DNA of 64,000 bases from Noviherbaspirillum malthae (GCF_015352985.1 NZ_JACYXF010000009.1:62001-126000), one strand, 5' to 3'; shown: positions 28,234 to 37,268, numbered from the stretch's first letter. Notes: generated from the letters alone by a model not told the origin. Made by a program: numbers and translations.

Positions 28234-28854
28234 ATGAAAAATATCGTCATCCTGATTTCCGGCCGCGGCAGCAACATGCAGGCGATCGTCCGTGCCGCAC
28301 GGAATGAACAGTGGCCGTGCCGGATCGCGGCCGTCATCAGCAATCGCGCCGATGCCGAAGGCCTGCAGTTCGCGGCGCAGCACGGCATTCCGGCCGAAGT
28401 CGTGGTCAGCAAGGATTTCGCGACGCGCGACGCGTTCGACGCGGCCTTGCAGGCAGTGATCGACCGGTTCGCGCCCGACCTGGTCGTGCTCGCAGGGTTC
28501 ATGCGCATCCTGACCCCCAAGTTCGTGGAACATTACGCCGGGCGCATGCTCAATATCCATCCTTCGCTGCTGCCGAGCTTCCCTGGCCTCGCAACCCATC
28601 GCCAGGCCTTGGCGGCCGGCGTGAAGGTGCATGGCGCGACCGTGCATTTCGTGACGGCCGAGCTCGACCACGGTCCCATCGTGGCGCAGGCCGCAGTGCC
28701 GGTCCTCCCGGGCGATACCGAGGATGCGCTTGCCGAACGCATCCTTGTCGAAGAACACAAGATTTATCCGCAATCCGTACGATGGTTTGTCGAAGGCCGG
28801 CTGTCCATCGATAACGGTCTGGTAAGCATTGCCGACGAGCCCCAGCTCGCTTGA
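28234..28854 (+). CDS. purN: Phosphoribosylglycinamide formyltransferase
   Basis: PurN transfers the formyl group of 10-formyl-tetrahydrofolate to GAR in purine synthesis. The 206-residue cytoplasmic protein begins ILISGRGSNMQAI and has the catalytic Asn-His in NIHPSLLPSFPG, the His of HGATVHFV and the Asp of LDHGPI. I chose the ATG at 28234, which gives the usual MKNIVIL start, over the frame opening three codons earlier. It is 15 bases upstream of the rRNA methylase gene, so the two are probably co-transcribed. Confidence 0.96.
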   Translation: MKNIVILISGRGSNMQAIVRAARNEQWPCRIAAVISNRADAEGLQFAAQHGIPAEVVVSKDFATRDAFDAALQAVIDRFAPDLVVLAGFMRILTPKFVEHYAGRMLNIHPSLLPSFPGLATHRQALAAGVKVHGATVHFVTAELDHGPIVAQAAVPVLPGDTEDALAERILVEEHKIYPQSVRWFVEGRLSIDNGLVSIADEPQLA

Positions 28855-28869
28855 ACTGAAAGAATTTCC

Positions 28870-30126
28870 ATGAGATTGCATCCTGCCGTTATCGGCGCCG
28901 CTGAAGACGTGCTGCGTGAAGTCATGCGCTTTACCGGCCCTGCCGATGTCATTTTGTCCCGCTACTTCCGCGAGCATCCCAAGCTTGGATCGCGCGAACG
29001 GAACGCCGTTGCGGAGGGCGTTTATGCGGTCTTGCGCAACAAGCTGGCCTATGCAAGCTTTTCCGAGTCCGGCCATGGACCGGCCATGCGCCGCCTTGTC
29101 TTGCTGGGCCTGGGCGAAACGGTGGGCGCCGATGCGCTCGCGGGCCTGTCGGAAGAGGAAGGGGCATGGCTGAACCGGATTGCTCAGATCGACCGCAGTA
29201 GCCTGCCGGTCAACCTGCGCGCCAATTTCCCGCAGTGGCTGCTCGACAAGCTGATTGCCCGCGACGGCGAAGCGGCCGCGCTCGCGCTTGCCGATGCGCT
29301 CAATCGTCCGGCGCCGCTGGATCTGCGCGTGAATGCATTGAACTGGAAACGTGAAGACATCATCGCAGAATTGGCCAAGGCGCCGATCCTCTGCGAGCCG
29401 ACGCCGTATTCCCCGCTGGGCATCCGCGTGCCGAAAAAGCCGGCGCTGCAGAATCTGCCCTTGTTCAAGGAAGGTGCCATTGAGGTGCAGGATGAAGGAA
29501 GCCAGCTGCTTGCGCTGATCCTCGGCGCCAAGCGCGGCGAAATGGTGGTTGATTTCTGCGCCGGCGCAGGCGGCAAGACGCTTGCCTTGGGCGCCGCCAT
29601 GCGCAATACCGGGCGCCTCTATGCGTTCGACGTGTCCGAGAAGAGGCTGGCCAAGCTCAAGCCGCGGCTGGCGCGCAGTGGCTTGTCCAATGTGCATCCG
29701 GTCGTCATCGCGCATGAAAACGATGCGAAGGTCAAGCGCCTCGTGGCCAAGATCGACCGGGTACTTGTCGATGCGCCATGCAGCGGCCTCGGCACGCTGC
29801 GCCGCAATCCCGACATGAAATGGAGGCAGACTCCCGAGACGGTTGCCGAACTCACCGTGAAGCAGGCGTCCATCCTTGCCAGCGCCGCGCGCCTGGTCAA
29901 GCCGGGCGGCAGGCTCGTCTATGCAACCTGCAGCCTGCTGGACGAGGAAAACGAGGCGATTGCGCAGCAGTTCCTGGCATCCAACGAAGGCTTTTCGCTG
30001 GTACCGATGCGCGACGTTCTCGCAGAACAGAAGATTGCCCTGGACATGCAGGATTACCTGAAGCTCGTACCGCAAGTTCACCAGACGGACGGTTTCTTCG
30101 CCGCGGTATTCGTCAGGAACAAATGA
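28870..30126 (+). CDS. RsmB-family 16S rRNA (cytosine-C5) methyltransferase
   Basis: This 418-residue protein has an N-terminal NusB-like/RNA-binding region and a C-terminal SAM-dependent methylase domain. The SAM loop reads VVDFCAGAGGKTLALG, and the two cysteines of the m5C enzymes are in DAPCSGLGTLRRNPD (release) and YATCSLLDEENE (nucleophile). It belongs with RsmB, which methylates C967 of 16S rRNA, but a second related enzyme (RsmF-like) could be meant, so I leave the symbol empty. It overlaps the next gene by four bases. Confidence 0.92.
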   Translation: MRLHPAVIGAAEDVLREVMRFTGPADVILSRYFREHPKLGSRERNAVAEGVYAVLRNKLAYASFSESGHGPAMRRLVLLGLGETVGADALAGLSEEEGAWLNRIAQIDRSSLPVNLRANFPQWLLDKLIARDGEAAALALADALNRPAPLDLRVNALNWKREDIIAELAKAPILCEPTPYSPLGIRVPKKPALQNLPLFKEGAIEVQDEGSQLLALILGAKRGEMVVDFCAGAGGKTLALGAAMRNTGRLYAFDVSEKRLAKLKPRLARSGLSNVHPVVIAHENDAKVKRLVAKIDRVLVDAPCSGLGTLRRNPDMKWRQTPETVAELTVKQASILASAARLVKPGGRLVYATCSLLDEENEAIAQQFLASNEGFSLVPMRDVLAEQKIALDMQDYLKLVPQVHQTDGFFAAVFVRNK

Positions 30127-30698
30127 AGTTCGGCGCACTTGCCGTATCGGCGCTGGCGCTGGTTTTTTCGACAGCGGCCGGTGCAAAGAGTCCTGCAGCG
30201 GATGCTCCTGTCCCCGTCACCGTCGCCGCCGAAGGCACGCTGCAACCGCTGTTTGCGCCGTGGGACGATATCGAGAAAGCCATCGTCGATACGCTCGGTA
30301 CGGCACGGCGGCAAATCCTTGTTCAGGCTTATCTGCTGACCAACAAGAAGATTTCGGCGGCGCTGATCGCAGCCCACCGCCGCGGCGTCGATGTGCGGGT
30401 CCTGGTCGACGGCGACCAGCTGGACAGGGTTGAATCATCAACCGCGCCGCGGCTTGCATCGGCCGGCATACCGGTCTGGATCGAGACCAAATACCAGAAT
30501 GCGCATAACAAGGTCATCGTGATCGATGCCGGGACTTCCCGAGCCATCGTCATGACCGGCAGCTTCAATTTCACCTGGACGGCGCAGCACAAGAATGCGG
30601 AAAATCTGCTGATAGCAAGAGACAATCCCAAGCTGGCCGCACGCTACGCGCAAAACTGGGAACGACACCGCAACGACGCAAGCCCTTACAAGAAATGA
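30123..30698 (+). CDS. Phospholipase D family protein, Nuc-like, exported
   Basis: This 191-residue protein has a signal peptide (ALAVSALALVFSTAAGA) and one HKD motif, HNKVIVID with the following GSFNFT, as in the single-domain Nuc/PLD-type endonucleases that dimerise to form the active site. The N-terminal part (AKSPAADAPVPVTV) is a short linker. It should act in the periplasm as a nuclease or phosphodiesterase. The ATG overlaps the rRNA methylase stop by four bases and its own stop overlaps the MscS gene by four, so the three are one translational unit. Confidence 0.9.
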   Translation: MKFGALAVSALALVFSTAAGAKSPAADAPVPVTVAAEGTLQPLFAPWDDIEKAIVDTLGTARRQILVQAYLLTNKKISAALIAAHRRGVDVRVLVDGDQLDRVESSTAPRLASAGIPVWIETKYQNAHNKVIVIDAGTSRAIVMTGSFNFTWTAQHKNAENLLIARDNPKLAARYAQNWERHRNDASPYKK

Positions 30699-32032
30699 GA
30701 CAAAACCTGCTTTCCAGCCTGTTGTCCGACTTATGGACGGATCTGCACGATCCGAACCTGCTCTGGCAGATCGTTGCCGTGATCGGCAGTCTGGGCATAG
30801 GCTGGCTGCTTGCAAGATTGGTTCGGCAGCGTCTCGCTGCGCGCGACGTTCAGCGCCGTGTCATGCGGCTTGGTGTCGAAAGTTTCGGACCTGTCCTGTG
30901 GCCGCTCCTGGCCCTGGGCCTTTTGCTTCTCTCCAAGTTTCTGCTTGAACGATGGATGCATGTGAATCTGCTGCGGGTGGCGCTGCCGCTGGTGGGTTCG
31001 TTTGCATTGATTCGCCTGGTCTTCTACGTGCTGCGCCGTGTCTTTGCGCGCGGCGGCGAGACCGGCGCCATCGTGCTGCTTGCCGAGAAGGTCTTCGCCA
31101 CCGTGGTGGGGGTGGGCGTGACCCTGTATGTCACCGGACTGTGGCCCGACCTTGTCGCTTATTTGGAAATCACCACCATTCCCGTCGGGCGGCACAAGGC
31201 CTCGCTGCTGGTCGTTTTCCAGGCGGCGGCGTCGGTGGCCATCACCCTGATGTTTGCCATGTGGGCCGGCGCCGCTCTGGAAGAGCGCCTGATGCGCATG
31301 GACAGCGTGCATTCCTCCCTGCGGGTGGTGACCGCGCGCATGGGGAAGGCGGTGCTGATTCTGCTCGCCGTCCTGATCAGCCTTTCCCTGGTCGGCATCG
31401 ATCTGACCGTGCTGTCCGTCTTTGGCGGCGCGCTTGGCGTCGGTCTGGGTCTGGGATTGCAGAAGATCGTCAGCAGCTACGTATCAGGATTCGTCATCCT
31501 GATCGAGCGCAGCCTTGCGATCGGCGACGTGGTCAATGTCGACAAGTATTTCGGCCAGGTTACTCAGATCAATACCCGCTATACGATCGTGCGGGGCTTC
31601 GACGGCGTGGAAACGGTGGTGCCGAACGATATGCTGCTGTCGACGCCGGTCCAGAATTATTCGCTGACCGACCGTTCGCTGCGCTTGGCCACACGTGTCA
31701 GGATCAGCTATCAGACCGACGTGGAGCAGGTTCTTGGCCTTCTGGAAAGTGTGGCAGGGCAGGTTCCGCGCATTCTCAAGACGCCAGCGCCGCAAGCCTT
31801 GCTGGCGCGCTTCGATCCGGAAGGATTCGAGCTCGAAGTCGGGTTCTGGATCGCGGATCCGGAGAACGGGCGGGGCAATGTGCTGTCTGATCTGAACCGG
31901 GCCATCTGGAAGGCGTTGCAAAAACACCAAATTCATATTCCCTATCCGCAACATGAAATCCGAATCCTTGATCTACCACCTGGAATTGACAACAGGATTT
32001 CAGCGAAAATGCCGGTCACCGAAGCGCCATAA
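30695..32032 (+). CDS. Mechanosensitive ion channel, MscS family
   Basis: This 445-residue inner-membrane channel protein of the MscS superfamily has about five N-terminal helices, then the pore helix region (LSVFGGALGVGLGLGLQKIVSSYVSGFVILIE), the beta domain (IGDVVNVDKYFGQVTQINTRYTIVRGFDGVETVVPNDMLLS) and the mixed C-terminal domain. It is longer than E. coli MscS (286 residues) because of the extra helices, like YbdG/YjeP-type or betaproteobacterial forms. It would release ions under osmotic downshift. Coupled by a four-base overlap with the PLD gene. Confidence 0.93.
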   Translation: MRQNLLSSLLSDLWTDLHDPNLLWQIVAVIGSLGIGWLLARLVRQRLAARDVQRRVMRLGVESFGPVLWPLLALGLLLLSKFLLERWMHVNLLRVALPLVGSFALIRLVFYVLRRVFARGGETGAIVLLAEKVFATVVGVGVTLYVTGLWPDLVAYLEITTIPVGRHKASLLVVFQAAASVAITLMFAMWAGAALEERLMRMDSVHSSLRVVTARMGKAVLILLAVLISLSLVGIDLTVLSVFGGALGVGLGLGLQKIVSSYVSGFVILIERSLAIGDVVNVDKYFGQVTQINTRYTIVRGFDGVETVVPNDMLLSTPVQNYSLTDRSLRLATRVRISYQTDVEQVLGLLESVAGQVPRILKTPAPQALLARFDPEGFELEVGFWIADPENGRGNVLSDLNRAIWKALQKHQIHIPYPQHEIRILDLPPGIDNRISAKMPVTEAP

Positions 32033-32141
32033 CAGCGTACAATCTGCCCCAGATTGCAGATAGGCTCTTGTTTTTGCAAGAAAAACAAAGGCGTCTACCG
32101 GAATCCGTCATCAACCAGGAGTATTTATCATAGAAACCACC

Positions 32142-33335
32142 ATGCTTGACGCAGTGCTTCATTTCTTGTCAAACGGACTCGCTTCTGCAAGCGGCTGGGA
32201 GATCGTTGCGTGTACGCTGATCCTGACGCATATCACCATCGCAGCCGTCACAATCTATCTGCATCGCTGCCAGGCGCATCGGGCACTGGAACTGCATGCA
32301 ATTCCCAGCCACTTCTTCCGTTTCTGGCTATGGCTGACTACGGGCATGGTAACCAAGGAATGGGCCGCGATTCACCGCAAGCATCATGCAAAATGCGAAA
32401 CCGAAGAGGATCCGCACAGCCCGGTCACGCGCGGCATCAAGAAGGTGCTGCTCGAAGGCGCCGAACTCTATCGCGCCGAGTCGAAGAACCAGGAAACCAT
32501 GGAGAAGTACGGACATGGCACGCCTGACGACTGGATCGAGCGCAATCTGTACAGCAAATACTCCTGGCAGGGCGTGGCCCTGATGCTCATCATCGACGTA
32601 CTCCTGTTCGGTGTGATCGGCCTGAGCGTATGGGCAGTGCAGATGCTGTGGATCCCGATCACGGCGGCCGGCATCATCAACGGCATCGGCCATTACTGGG
32701 GCTACCGCAATTACGAGTGCGCCGACGCGGCCACCAACATTTTCCCGCTCGGCATCATCATCGGCGGCGAGGAACTCCACAACAACCATCACACGTTCGG
32801 CACGTCGGCCAAGCTTTCGTCCAAGTGGTATGAGTTCGATATCGGCTGGATGTATATCCGCATTCTTGAAACCTTCGGCCTGGCGAAGGTGAAGAAGGTG
32901 GCGCCGGAACCCAAGTTCAACCCCGAAAAACGGGTGGCCGACTTCGATACGCTGCAGTCCGTGATTTCGAACCGCTACGACGTTATGGCCAAGTATGCCA
33001 AGTCGCTCAAGCGCGCATGGCGTGATGAAATGCAGCACCTGACCGGCAAGGCAGAGCTGGAGTCGAAGTTCCTGAAATCGTCCAAGAAGCTGCTGCAGCG
33101 CGAACCGGCGAAACTGGAAGCGCCCCAGAAGCAGCAGCTGAGCGAATTGTTTGCCCATAGCAAGGCACTGCAGACCATGCATGAAATGCGGGTGGAACTT
33201 GCCGCGATCTGGGAACGGTCGAATTCCAGCCGCGAGCAGCTGCTGCATCAACTGCAGGATTGGTGCGCAAGGGCGGAAGCCTCCGGCATCCGTGCACTGC
33301 AAGAGTTTTCGCTTCGCCTGCGCAGTTACGTGTAA
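32142..33335 (+). CDS. Acyl-lipid/acyl-CoA fatty acid desaturase
   Basis: This 397-residue integral-membrane di-iron desaturase probably introduces the delta-9 double bond into membrane fatty acids. The three histidine boxes are HRCQAHR (41-47), HRKHH and HNNHHTFG, with four hydrophobic stretches around them as usual. The last ~130 residues (LSELFAHSKALQTMHEMRVEL and similar) are charged and probably helical. Oddly the only clear ribosome binding site (AGGAG at 32117-32121) lies 20 bases before the ATG, and the frame stays open between them, leaving room for a rare non-ATG start. It is flanked by MscS and a terminator. Confidence 0.9.
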   Translation: MLDAVLHFLSNGLASASGWEIVACTLILTHITIAAVTIYLHRCQAHRALELHAIPSHFFRFWLWLTTGMVTKEWAAIHRKHHAKCETEEDPHSPVTRGIKKVLLEGAELYRAESKNQETMEKYGHGTPDDWIERNLYSKYSWQGVALMLIIDVLLFGVIGLSVWAVQMLWIPITAAGIINGIGHYWGYRNYECADAATNIFPLGIIIGGEELHNNHHTFGTSAKLSSKWYEFDIGWMYIRILETFGLAKVKKVAPEPKFNPEKRVADFDTLQSVISNRYDVMAKYAKSLKRAWRDEMQHLTGKAELESKFLKSSKKLLQREPAKLEAPQKQQLSELFAHSKALQTMHEMRVELAAIWERSNSSREQLLHQLQDWCARAEASGIRALQEFSLRLRSYV

Positions 33336-33383
33336 TTCAGAACCTGGCTTCAGGTTTCGGTAACGCCTGAATCAAATAGAAAC

Positions 33384-33417
33384 AAAAGCGCAGCCCGACA
33401 AAGGCTGCGCTTTTTTT
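33384..33417 (+). terminator. Rho-independent terminator of desaturase gene
   Basis: A 12-bp stem (AAAAGCGCAGCC, 33384-33395, with GGCTGCGCTTTT, 33403-33414) and a T-run, 48 bases past the stop. Confidence 0.9.
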
Positions 33418-33772
33418 ATTGGCTCCTGCCTGGCTGCCTGTCGGTCGTTGCACCAGGAGTTGCAACAGGGCGGCGGCAGAATTGAAGAGGAAGGTTTTGG
33501 CATGAAGCGGCGTCGGTTGCCTCAGCCTCTAGAGCGCATTCGGCCTGACTGGACTAGGCGAGGCCGAGGTGATTTGCCAGCGGAACAAGGCGTGGTGACG
33601 CGACATGGCGGGCCATGGCAAGGAGGACTCGGCGTCCCCACACAACGCAGTGCCGCTGGCAAATCAGCCGGGATCGACAGGCCAGTCAGGCCGAATGCGC
33701 TCTAATTCGGCCTGCTTGAACGGTCGATTCCAAGCGGCTGCGTCAGCAGCCTGCCGGGGAAACCGGAGATGA
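33418..33772. other. 355-bp gap without gene, contains palindromic element copy 2
   Basis: Between the desaturase terminator and the rpmG terminator no gene is seen. The middle is filled by the large nested palindrome at 33530-33704, described separately. The remaining flanks show no frame with a ribosome binding site. Confidence 0.6.
33530..33704. repeat. Large nested palindromic element, copy 2
   Basis: This 175-bp element has a perfect 23-bp outer inverted repeat (33530-33552 with 33682-33704, beginning TAGAGCGCATTCGGCC), a perfect 13-bp inner repeat GATTTGCCAGCGG (33571-33583) with CCGCTGGCAAATC (33653-33665), and a central hairpin CATGG-CGGG-CCATG (33604-33617). The core and the flanking CAAGGCG and CAACGC match element copy 1 at 12021-12178. 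It looks like a non-autonomous palindromic repeat; the total length and nested arms exclude a simple terminator. Confidence 0.75.
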
Positions 33773-33804
33773 AAATAAAAAAGCCGTTCAGTGAACGGCT
33801 TTTT
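33773..33804 (-). terminator. Rho-independent terminator of rpmB-rpmG
   Basis: GCCGTTCA/TGAACGGC hairpin (33783-33799) with A/T tails on both sides; on the minus strand it is followed by TTTTTTATTTTC. It lies 42 bases past rpmG. Confidence 0.85.
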
Positions 33805-33845
33805 GCTGGTGCAGATACAGACTTGCTGTAAGTGCCGAGACAAGA

Positions 33846-34013
33846 TTACTTGATCTTGGTCTCTTTGTATTCCACGTGCTTGCGTGCCTTCGGGTCGAAC
33901 TTCATGATCGACATTTTTTCCGGCATGGTGCGCTTGTTCTTCGTGGTGGTATAGAAGTGGCCGGTGCCAGCAGTGGACTCCAGCTTGATTTTGTCACGGT
34001 TAGATTTTGCCAT
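33846..34013 (-). CDS. rpmG: 50S ribosomal protein L33
   Basis: This gene encodes the 55-residue L33, a small basic protein of the large ribosomal subunit near the E site. The sequence starts [18 protein letters not shown], continues with [15 protein letters not shown] and ends [11 protein letters not shown], a clear match to the proteobacterial zinc-independent form (no CxxC pairs). It follows rpmB by 23 bases in the standard radC-rpmB-rpmG order and is closed by a terminator. It is too short for routine length cut-offs but certain. Confidence 0.97.
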   Translation of the reverse strand: MAKSNRDKIKLESTAGTGHFYTTTKNKRTMPEKMSIMKFDPKARKHVEYKETKIK

Positions 34014-34036
34014 GATAGTTTCCTAGTAATTTCCGC

Positions 34037-34273
34037 TTAGACTTTTTCGCCGCGGGCACGAAGATCGGCCAGCACAGCGTCGATGCCGATCTTGTCGATG
34101 ATGCGCAGACCGGCGTTGGAGAGGCGAAGCGAAACCCAGCGGTTTTCGGATTCAACGAAGAAGCGGCGACGCTGCAGGTTCGGCAGGAAGCGACGCTTGG
34201 TCTTGTTGTTGGCATGGGAAACGTTGTTGCCGACCATCGGCCCTTTCCCGGTGACTTGGCAAACACGTGCCAT
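34037..34273 (-). CDS. rpmB: 50S ribosomal protein L28
   Basis: L28 is a 78-residue basic ribosomal protein needed for large-subunit assembly. It begins [20 protein letters not shown] and contains [16 protein letters not shown] and [10 protein letters not shown], the conserved pattern of the family; only one cysteine is present, so it is the zinc-free form. It is the first gene of the rpmB-rpmG pair and lies 64 bases downstream of radC on the same strand; an AAGGAG site precedes the ATG. Confidence 0.97.
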   Translation of the reverse strand: MARVCQVTGKGPMVGNNVSHANNKTKRRFLPNLQRRRFFVESENRWVSLRLSNAGLRIIDKIGIDAVLADLRARGEKV

Positions 34274-34337
34274 GGCTTACTCCTTAAAATTATCCAAATT
34301 TGGAAAAACGAGAGTATATCCAGAAATATCTTCTTTT

Positions 34338-35108
34338 TCAATGACTTGCGAAAATTAACTGTGTCTCGCAATTTCGCGGAGATTTAACATTTTCCGGGCT
34401 ACAAGTGCGGCTTTTAGAATTCCAAGGCTCGCTCAGATTTCGCCATGCTCCCGCAAAAGAGTACACCTGACTGCCGGCCACAACGAAGTGGTCCAGCAAG
34501 CGCACATCGATCAGGTTCAGCGCCTGCTTCAGGGTCTGGGTCAGAGCCCGGTCGGCATGGCTAGGTTCCGGCGTTCCCGAGGGATGGTTATGCGCAACGA
34601 TGATGGCGGCGGCATTATGGGAGAGAGCCGCCTTCACGACTTCGCGGGGATACACGCTGGCCTGTGTCAGGCTGCCGCGAAATAATTCTTCCGCGTGAAT
34701 GAGGCGGTTCTTCACATCCAGAAAGAGGGCGGCGAATGACTCATGAGGTTTCTTGGACAGCGTCAACTGCAGGTACTGCTTCACTGCCTGCGGCGATCCG
34801 AAAGCTTCCCCGTGTTTCAGCTCCTCGCCGATGGCGCGCCGCGCCAGTTCCAGGACGGCTTGGAGCTGCGCATATTTCGCTGGCCCCAAGCCGTTGACGA
34901 GGGAAAATTCGTCCAGCGAAGCGGTGAACAAGGCATGCAGGGAGCCGAAATGCTTGAGCATGTCGCGTCCCAGGTCAACCGCGCTTTTCCCGCTGACACC
35001 GACCCTGAGGAATACGGCAAGCAGTTCCGCATCCGACAGTTGCTGCGGCCCGTGACGTATCAGCCGTTCGCGCGGCCTCTGCTCTTCCGGCCAATGGTTG
35101 ATTGCCAT
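34338..35108 (-). CDS. radC: RadC-family (JAMM/MPN) protein with frameshifted C-terminus
   Basis: This 256-residue protein contains the whole RadC core: the N-terminal helix-hairpin-helix-like region ([20 protein letters not shown]), and the JAMM metalloprotease-like motif with [14 protein letters not shown]. After VYSFAG the usual short ending EHGEI* is lost. The bases GCGGGAGCATGGCGAAATCTGA contain one extra G relative to what would encode AEHGEI and stop; the frame therefore runs on for about 33 unrelated residues to 34338. The change is in the CCC at 34450-34452 (plus strand). Only the tail is affected, so activity may persist. The start at 35108 gives the usual [16 protein letters not shown]. 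Confidence 0.9.
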   Translation of the reverse strand: MAINHWPEEQRPRERLIRHGPQQLSDAELLAVFLRVGVSGKSAVDLGRDMLKHFGSLHALFTASLDEFSLVNGLGPAKYAQLQAVLELARRAIGEELKHGEAFGSPQAVKQYLQLTLSKKPHESFAALFLDVKNRLIHAEELFRGSLTQASVYPREVVKAALSHNAAAIIVAHNHPSGTPEPSHADRALTQTLKQALNLIDVRLLDHFVVAGSQVYSFAGAWRNLSEPWNSKSRTCSPENVKSPRNCETQLIFASH

Positions 35109-35288
35109 GGTGTGGTCGCCATCCTTGCTCTGTAAACAAAAACGGCAATTATAGTGGCTGAAGTTGAATAAAATGCAACTTCTTGCGATTTCGGGGATCA
35201 TGGACCCGAGGAGTGCAACAGCACCGGCATCAGCCGAAAGAGAATCGTCGCTTACAATAGCGGGCTGACACCTGATTTTCGAATTCCC

Positions 35289-35744
35289 ATGCAAACCTCC
35301 ACCACACCAGTCGTCACCGAATCCGCCTACCTGACTCTGCATTACCGTCTTGCAGCGATGGATGGTACTAACATCGTTAGTACATTCGAAGAAAAGCCTG
35401 CGACCCTGCAGCTCGGTACCGGCCAGCTTGCACCCTTCCTCGAAGCTTGCCTGATCGGGCTGCCGGAAGGCGCGCATCAGACATTTGAACTGCCGCCCGA
35501 AAAGGCCTTCGGCCCGCGCAATCCGGAGCTCGTCCAGCATGTATCGCGCGCGACGCTGACCGAGAATTCCAACTTCGGCGAAGAATACGTGGTGGGTGAT
35601 CTGGTTGAGTTTTCCGCGCCCAGCGGGGGCCGCTTTGCCGGCGTCCTGCGATCGATCGACGACGAAAGCGCCTTGTTCGATTTCAACCACCCCCTGGCCG
35701 GCCAGTCGGTAAAATTCGAAGTCAGGATCATCGGTATTCTTTGA
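35289..35744 (+). CDS. fkpB: FKBP-type peptidyl-prolyl isomerase (SlpA-like)
   Basis: This 151-residue cytoplasmic protein belongs to the SlyD/SlpA group of FKBP isomerases. It shows the N-terminal FKBP strand ([19 protein letters not shown]), the active-site stretch [22 protein letters not shown] and an insert-in-flap domain, and ends with the FKBP C-terminal strand [10 protein letters not shown]. It lies 92 bases before ispH on the same strand; the fkpB-ispH order is conserved in proteobacteria. Catalytic or chaperone targets are not known from the sequence. Confidence 0.93.
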   Translation: MQTSTTPVVTESAYLTLHYRLAAMDGTNIVSTFEEKPATLQLGTGQLAPFLEACLIGLPEGAHQTFELPPEKAFGPRNPELVQHVSRATLTENSNFGEEYVVGDLVEFSAPSGGRFAGVLRSIDDESALFDFNHPLAGQSVKFEVRIIGIL

Positions 35745-35836
35745 TGCTGCAGCTATTGCGGCATCACGGATAAGAACAACCATACGGATACAGACACTTC
35801 GGACACCCGGTTCCGGAGCATGCAGAGCTAGGGAAA

Positions 35837-36775
35837 ATGGACAAGGAAATCTTGCTTGCACAGCCGCGCGGATTCTGCGCAGGCGTTGATCGCGCCATCG
35901 ACATCGTTGAACGCGCGCTGGAGCAGTTCGGAGCGCCGATCTATGTCCGCCACGAGATCGTGCACAATGCCTATGTCGTGGACGATCTGCGCCGCAAGGG
36001 CGCCATCTTCATCGAAGAACTGGAATCCGTCCCGGAAGGCAATACCGTGATCTTTTCCGCCCATGGCGTATCCAAGGCGGTGCAAGCCGAGGCTGCGGCG
36101 CGCGGCTTGCGCATCTTCGATGCAACCTGTCCTCTCGTGACCAAGGTTCATGTCGAAGTCGCCAAGATGCGCAGGGAAGGGCGCGAAATCATCATGATCG
36201 GCCATGACGGCCATCCCGAGGTCGAAGGCACCATGGGGCAGGCCGACGAAGGCATGTATCTGGTGGAAACCGTCGCCGACGTCGAGTCCCTGCAGGTGCG
36301 CCATCCCGACATGCTGGCCTATGTCTCCCAGACGACGCTGTCCGTCGACGATACGGCCGACATCATTGCCGCCCTCAAGCGCAAGTTTCCCCTGATCGCA
36401 GAGCCCAAGAAGGGCGATATCTGCTACGCCACGACCAACCGTCAGGAAGCGGTCAAGTTCATGGCGCCCCAGGTCGACGTCGTCATCGTGGTCGGCAGCC
36501 CCAATAGCTCCAACTCCAACCGCCTGCGCGAAGTTGCTCAGAAAAAGGGCGCGAATGCCTACATGGTCGACAATGCCTCGCAAATCGATCCCGCATGGCT
36601 CGAAGGCGCGAGCCGCATCGGCGTGACCGCCGGCGCTTCGGCCCCGGAAGTGCTGGTGGAAGCAGTCATCAACCGTCTCAAGGCGCTCGGCGCCAAGAGT
36701 GTCAAGGCATTGGACGGCGTCGAGGAAAACGTCACGTTCCCTCTGCCGAAGGGTCTGACGGGAGCGCGGCCGTAA
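35837..36775 (+). CDS. ispH: 4-hydroxy-3-methylbut-2-enyl diphosphate reductase
   Basis: IspH makes IPP and DMAPP from HMBPP in the last step of the MEP isoprenoid pathway, using a 4Fe-4S cluster. The 312-residue protein has the three cluster cysteines Cys14 (RGFCAG), Cys98 (DATCPLV) and Cys196 (DICYATTN), and the conserved [13 protein letters not shown] and [10 protein letters not shown] segments. It is linked to fkpB upstream. Downstream, the transcript probably ends in the T-rich region after 36787. Confidence 0.97.
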   Translation: MDKEILLAQPRGFCAGVDRAIDIVERALEQFGAPIYVRHEIVHNAYVVDDLRRKGAIFIEELESVPEGNTVIFSAHGVSKAVQAEAAARGLRIFDATCPLVTKVHVEVAKMRREGREIIMIGHDGHPEVEGTMGQADEGMYLVETVADVESLQVRHPDMLAYVSQTTLSVDDTADIIAALKRKFPLIAEPKKGDICYATTNRQEAVKFMAPQVDVVIVVGSPNSSNSNRLREVAQKKGANAYMVDNASQIDPAWLEGASRIGVTAGASAPEVLVEAVINRLKALGAKSVKALDGVEENVTFPLPKGLTGARP

Positions 36776-37181
36776 CCATTTCGGCCGTGGTCTTTTTCTT
36801 CCGCGCTGTCCGGAATTTAATTCAGACCACCCACTTTTTTTCCATCGATTGTTTTCTACTTTCCTAGTTATTATTGCAGCCTGCGAGGATAGCAGGATGC
36901 AATCTGCCAAAAGCGACACGCCTGCCGCCTTCCCGGCACCTCCTACATTCTTCGCACTCTTGAAAATATCCAAAAAGTCTTCGCGTTTTTGGATATAACG
37001 TAAACATTCCTGCCATACTCCCGGCGGTTTACCGGCGCAATCCTTGAGAGATCGCCGGTGAGGCGATCAGGGACTGCGGGAATCCGGAGTTAGTAGAAGA
37101 AAGAGTCTATTTCTGTGCCTGATGTCGCTAAATAAAAACATTCAGGCACGATCCGGACATTTCTTTCTGGAACATGTTGGG
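36776..37181. other. Intergenic region between ispH and the liv leader
   Basis: No gene is seen. A weak terminator-like pair GTGGTCT (36787-36793) and AGACCAC (36824-36830) is followed by a run of seven T. Further on lie the 11-bp inverted repeat at 36966-36996 and a 7-bp hairpin GATCGCC-GGTGA-GGCGATC around 37049-37067. The segment is AT-rich compared with its neighbours. Confidence 0.5.
36966..36996. repeat. 11-bp perfect inverted repeat upstream of the liv leader
   Basis: ATATCCAAAAA (36966-36976) and TTTTTGGATAT (36986-36996) flank a 9-nt centre. There is no T-run after it on either strand beyond the arms; it could be an operator for a dimeric regulator or a weak bidirectional terminator. 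Confidence 0.45.
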
Positions 37182-37187
37182 TATAAT
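37182..37187 (+). promoter_or_regulatory. Candidate -10 element for livHMGF leader
   Basis: A perfect TATAAT lies in GTTGGGTATAATGCC; the -35 region is weak (ATTTCT at 17-bp spacing). Transcription would begin near 37194, 75 bases before the leader ORF. Confidence 0.5.
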
Positions 37188-37268
37188 GCCGCCCGATTCG
37201 GGTGGGCTCACAAGGCTGCATACAACTACAAAAAGTTTTTACCAGAGACAGGAACAGGAGACACGATC

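Noticed and set aside
28117..30186. 689-codon minus-strand open frame over purN and the rRNA methylase
   Set aside because: Crosses two certain genes and a terminator; composition typical of antisense frames.
35109..35861. N-terminal extension of radC to 35861
   Set aside because: The added 251 residues overlap fkpB in antisense and have no RadC similarity; the conserved start is at 35108.
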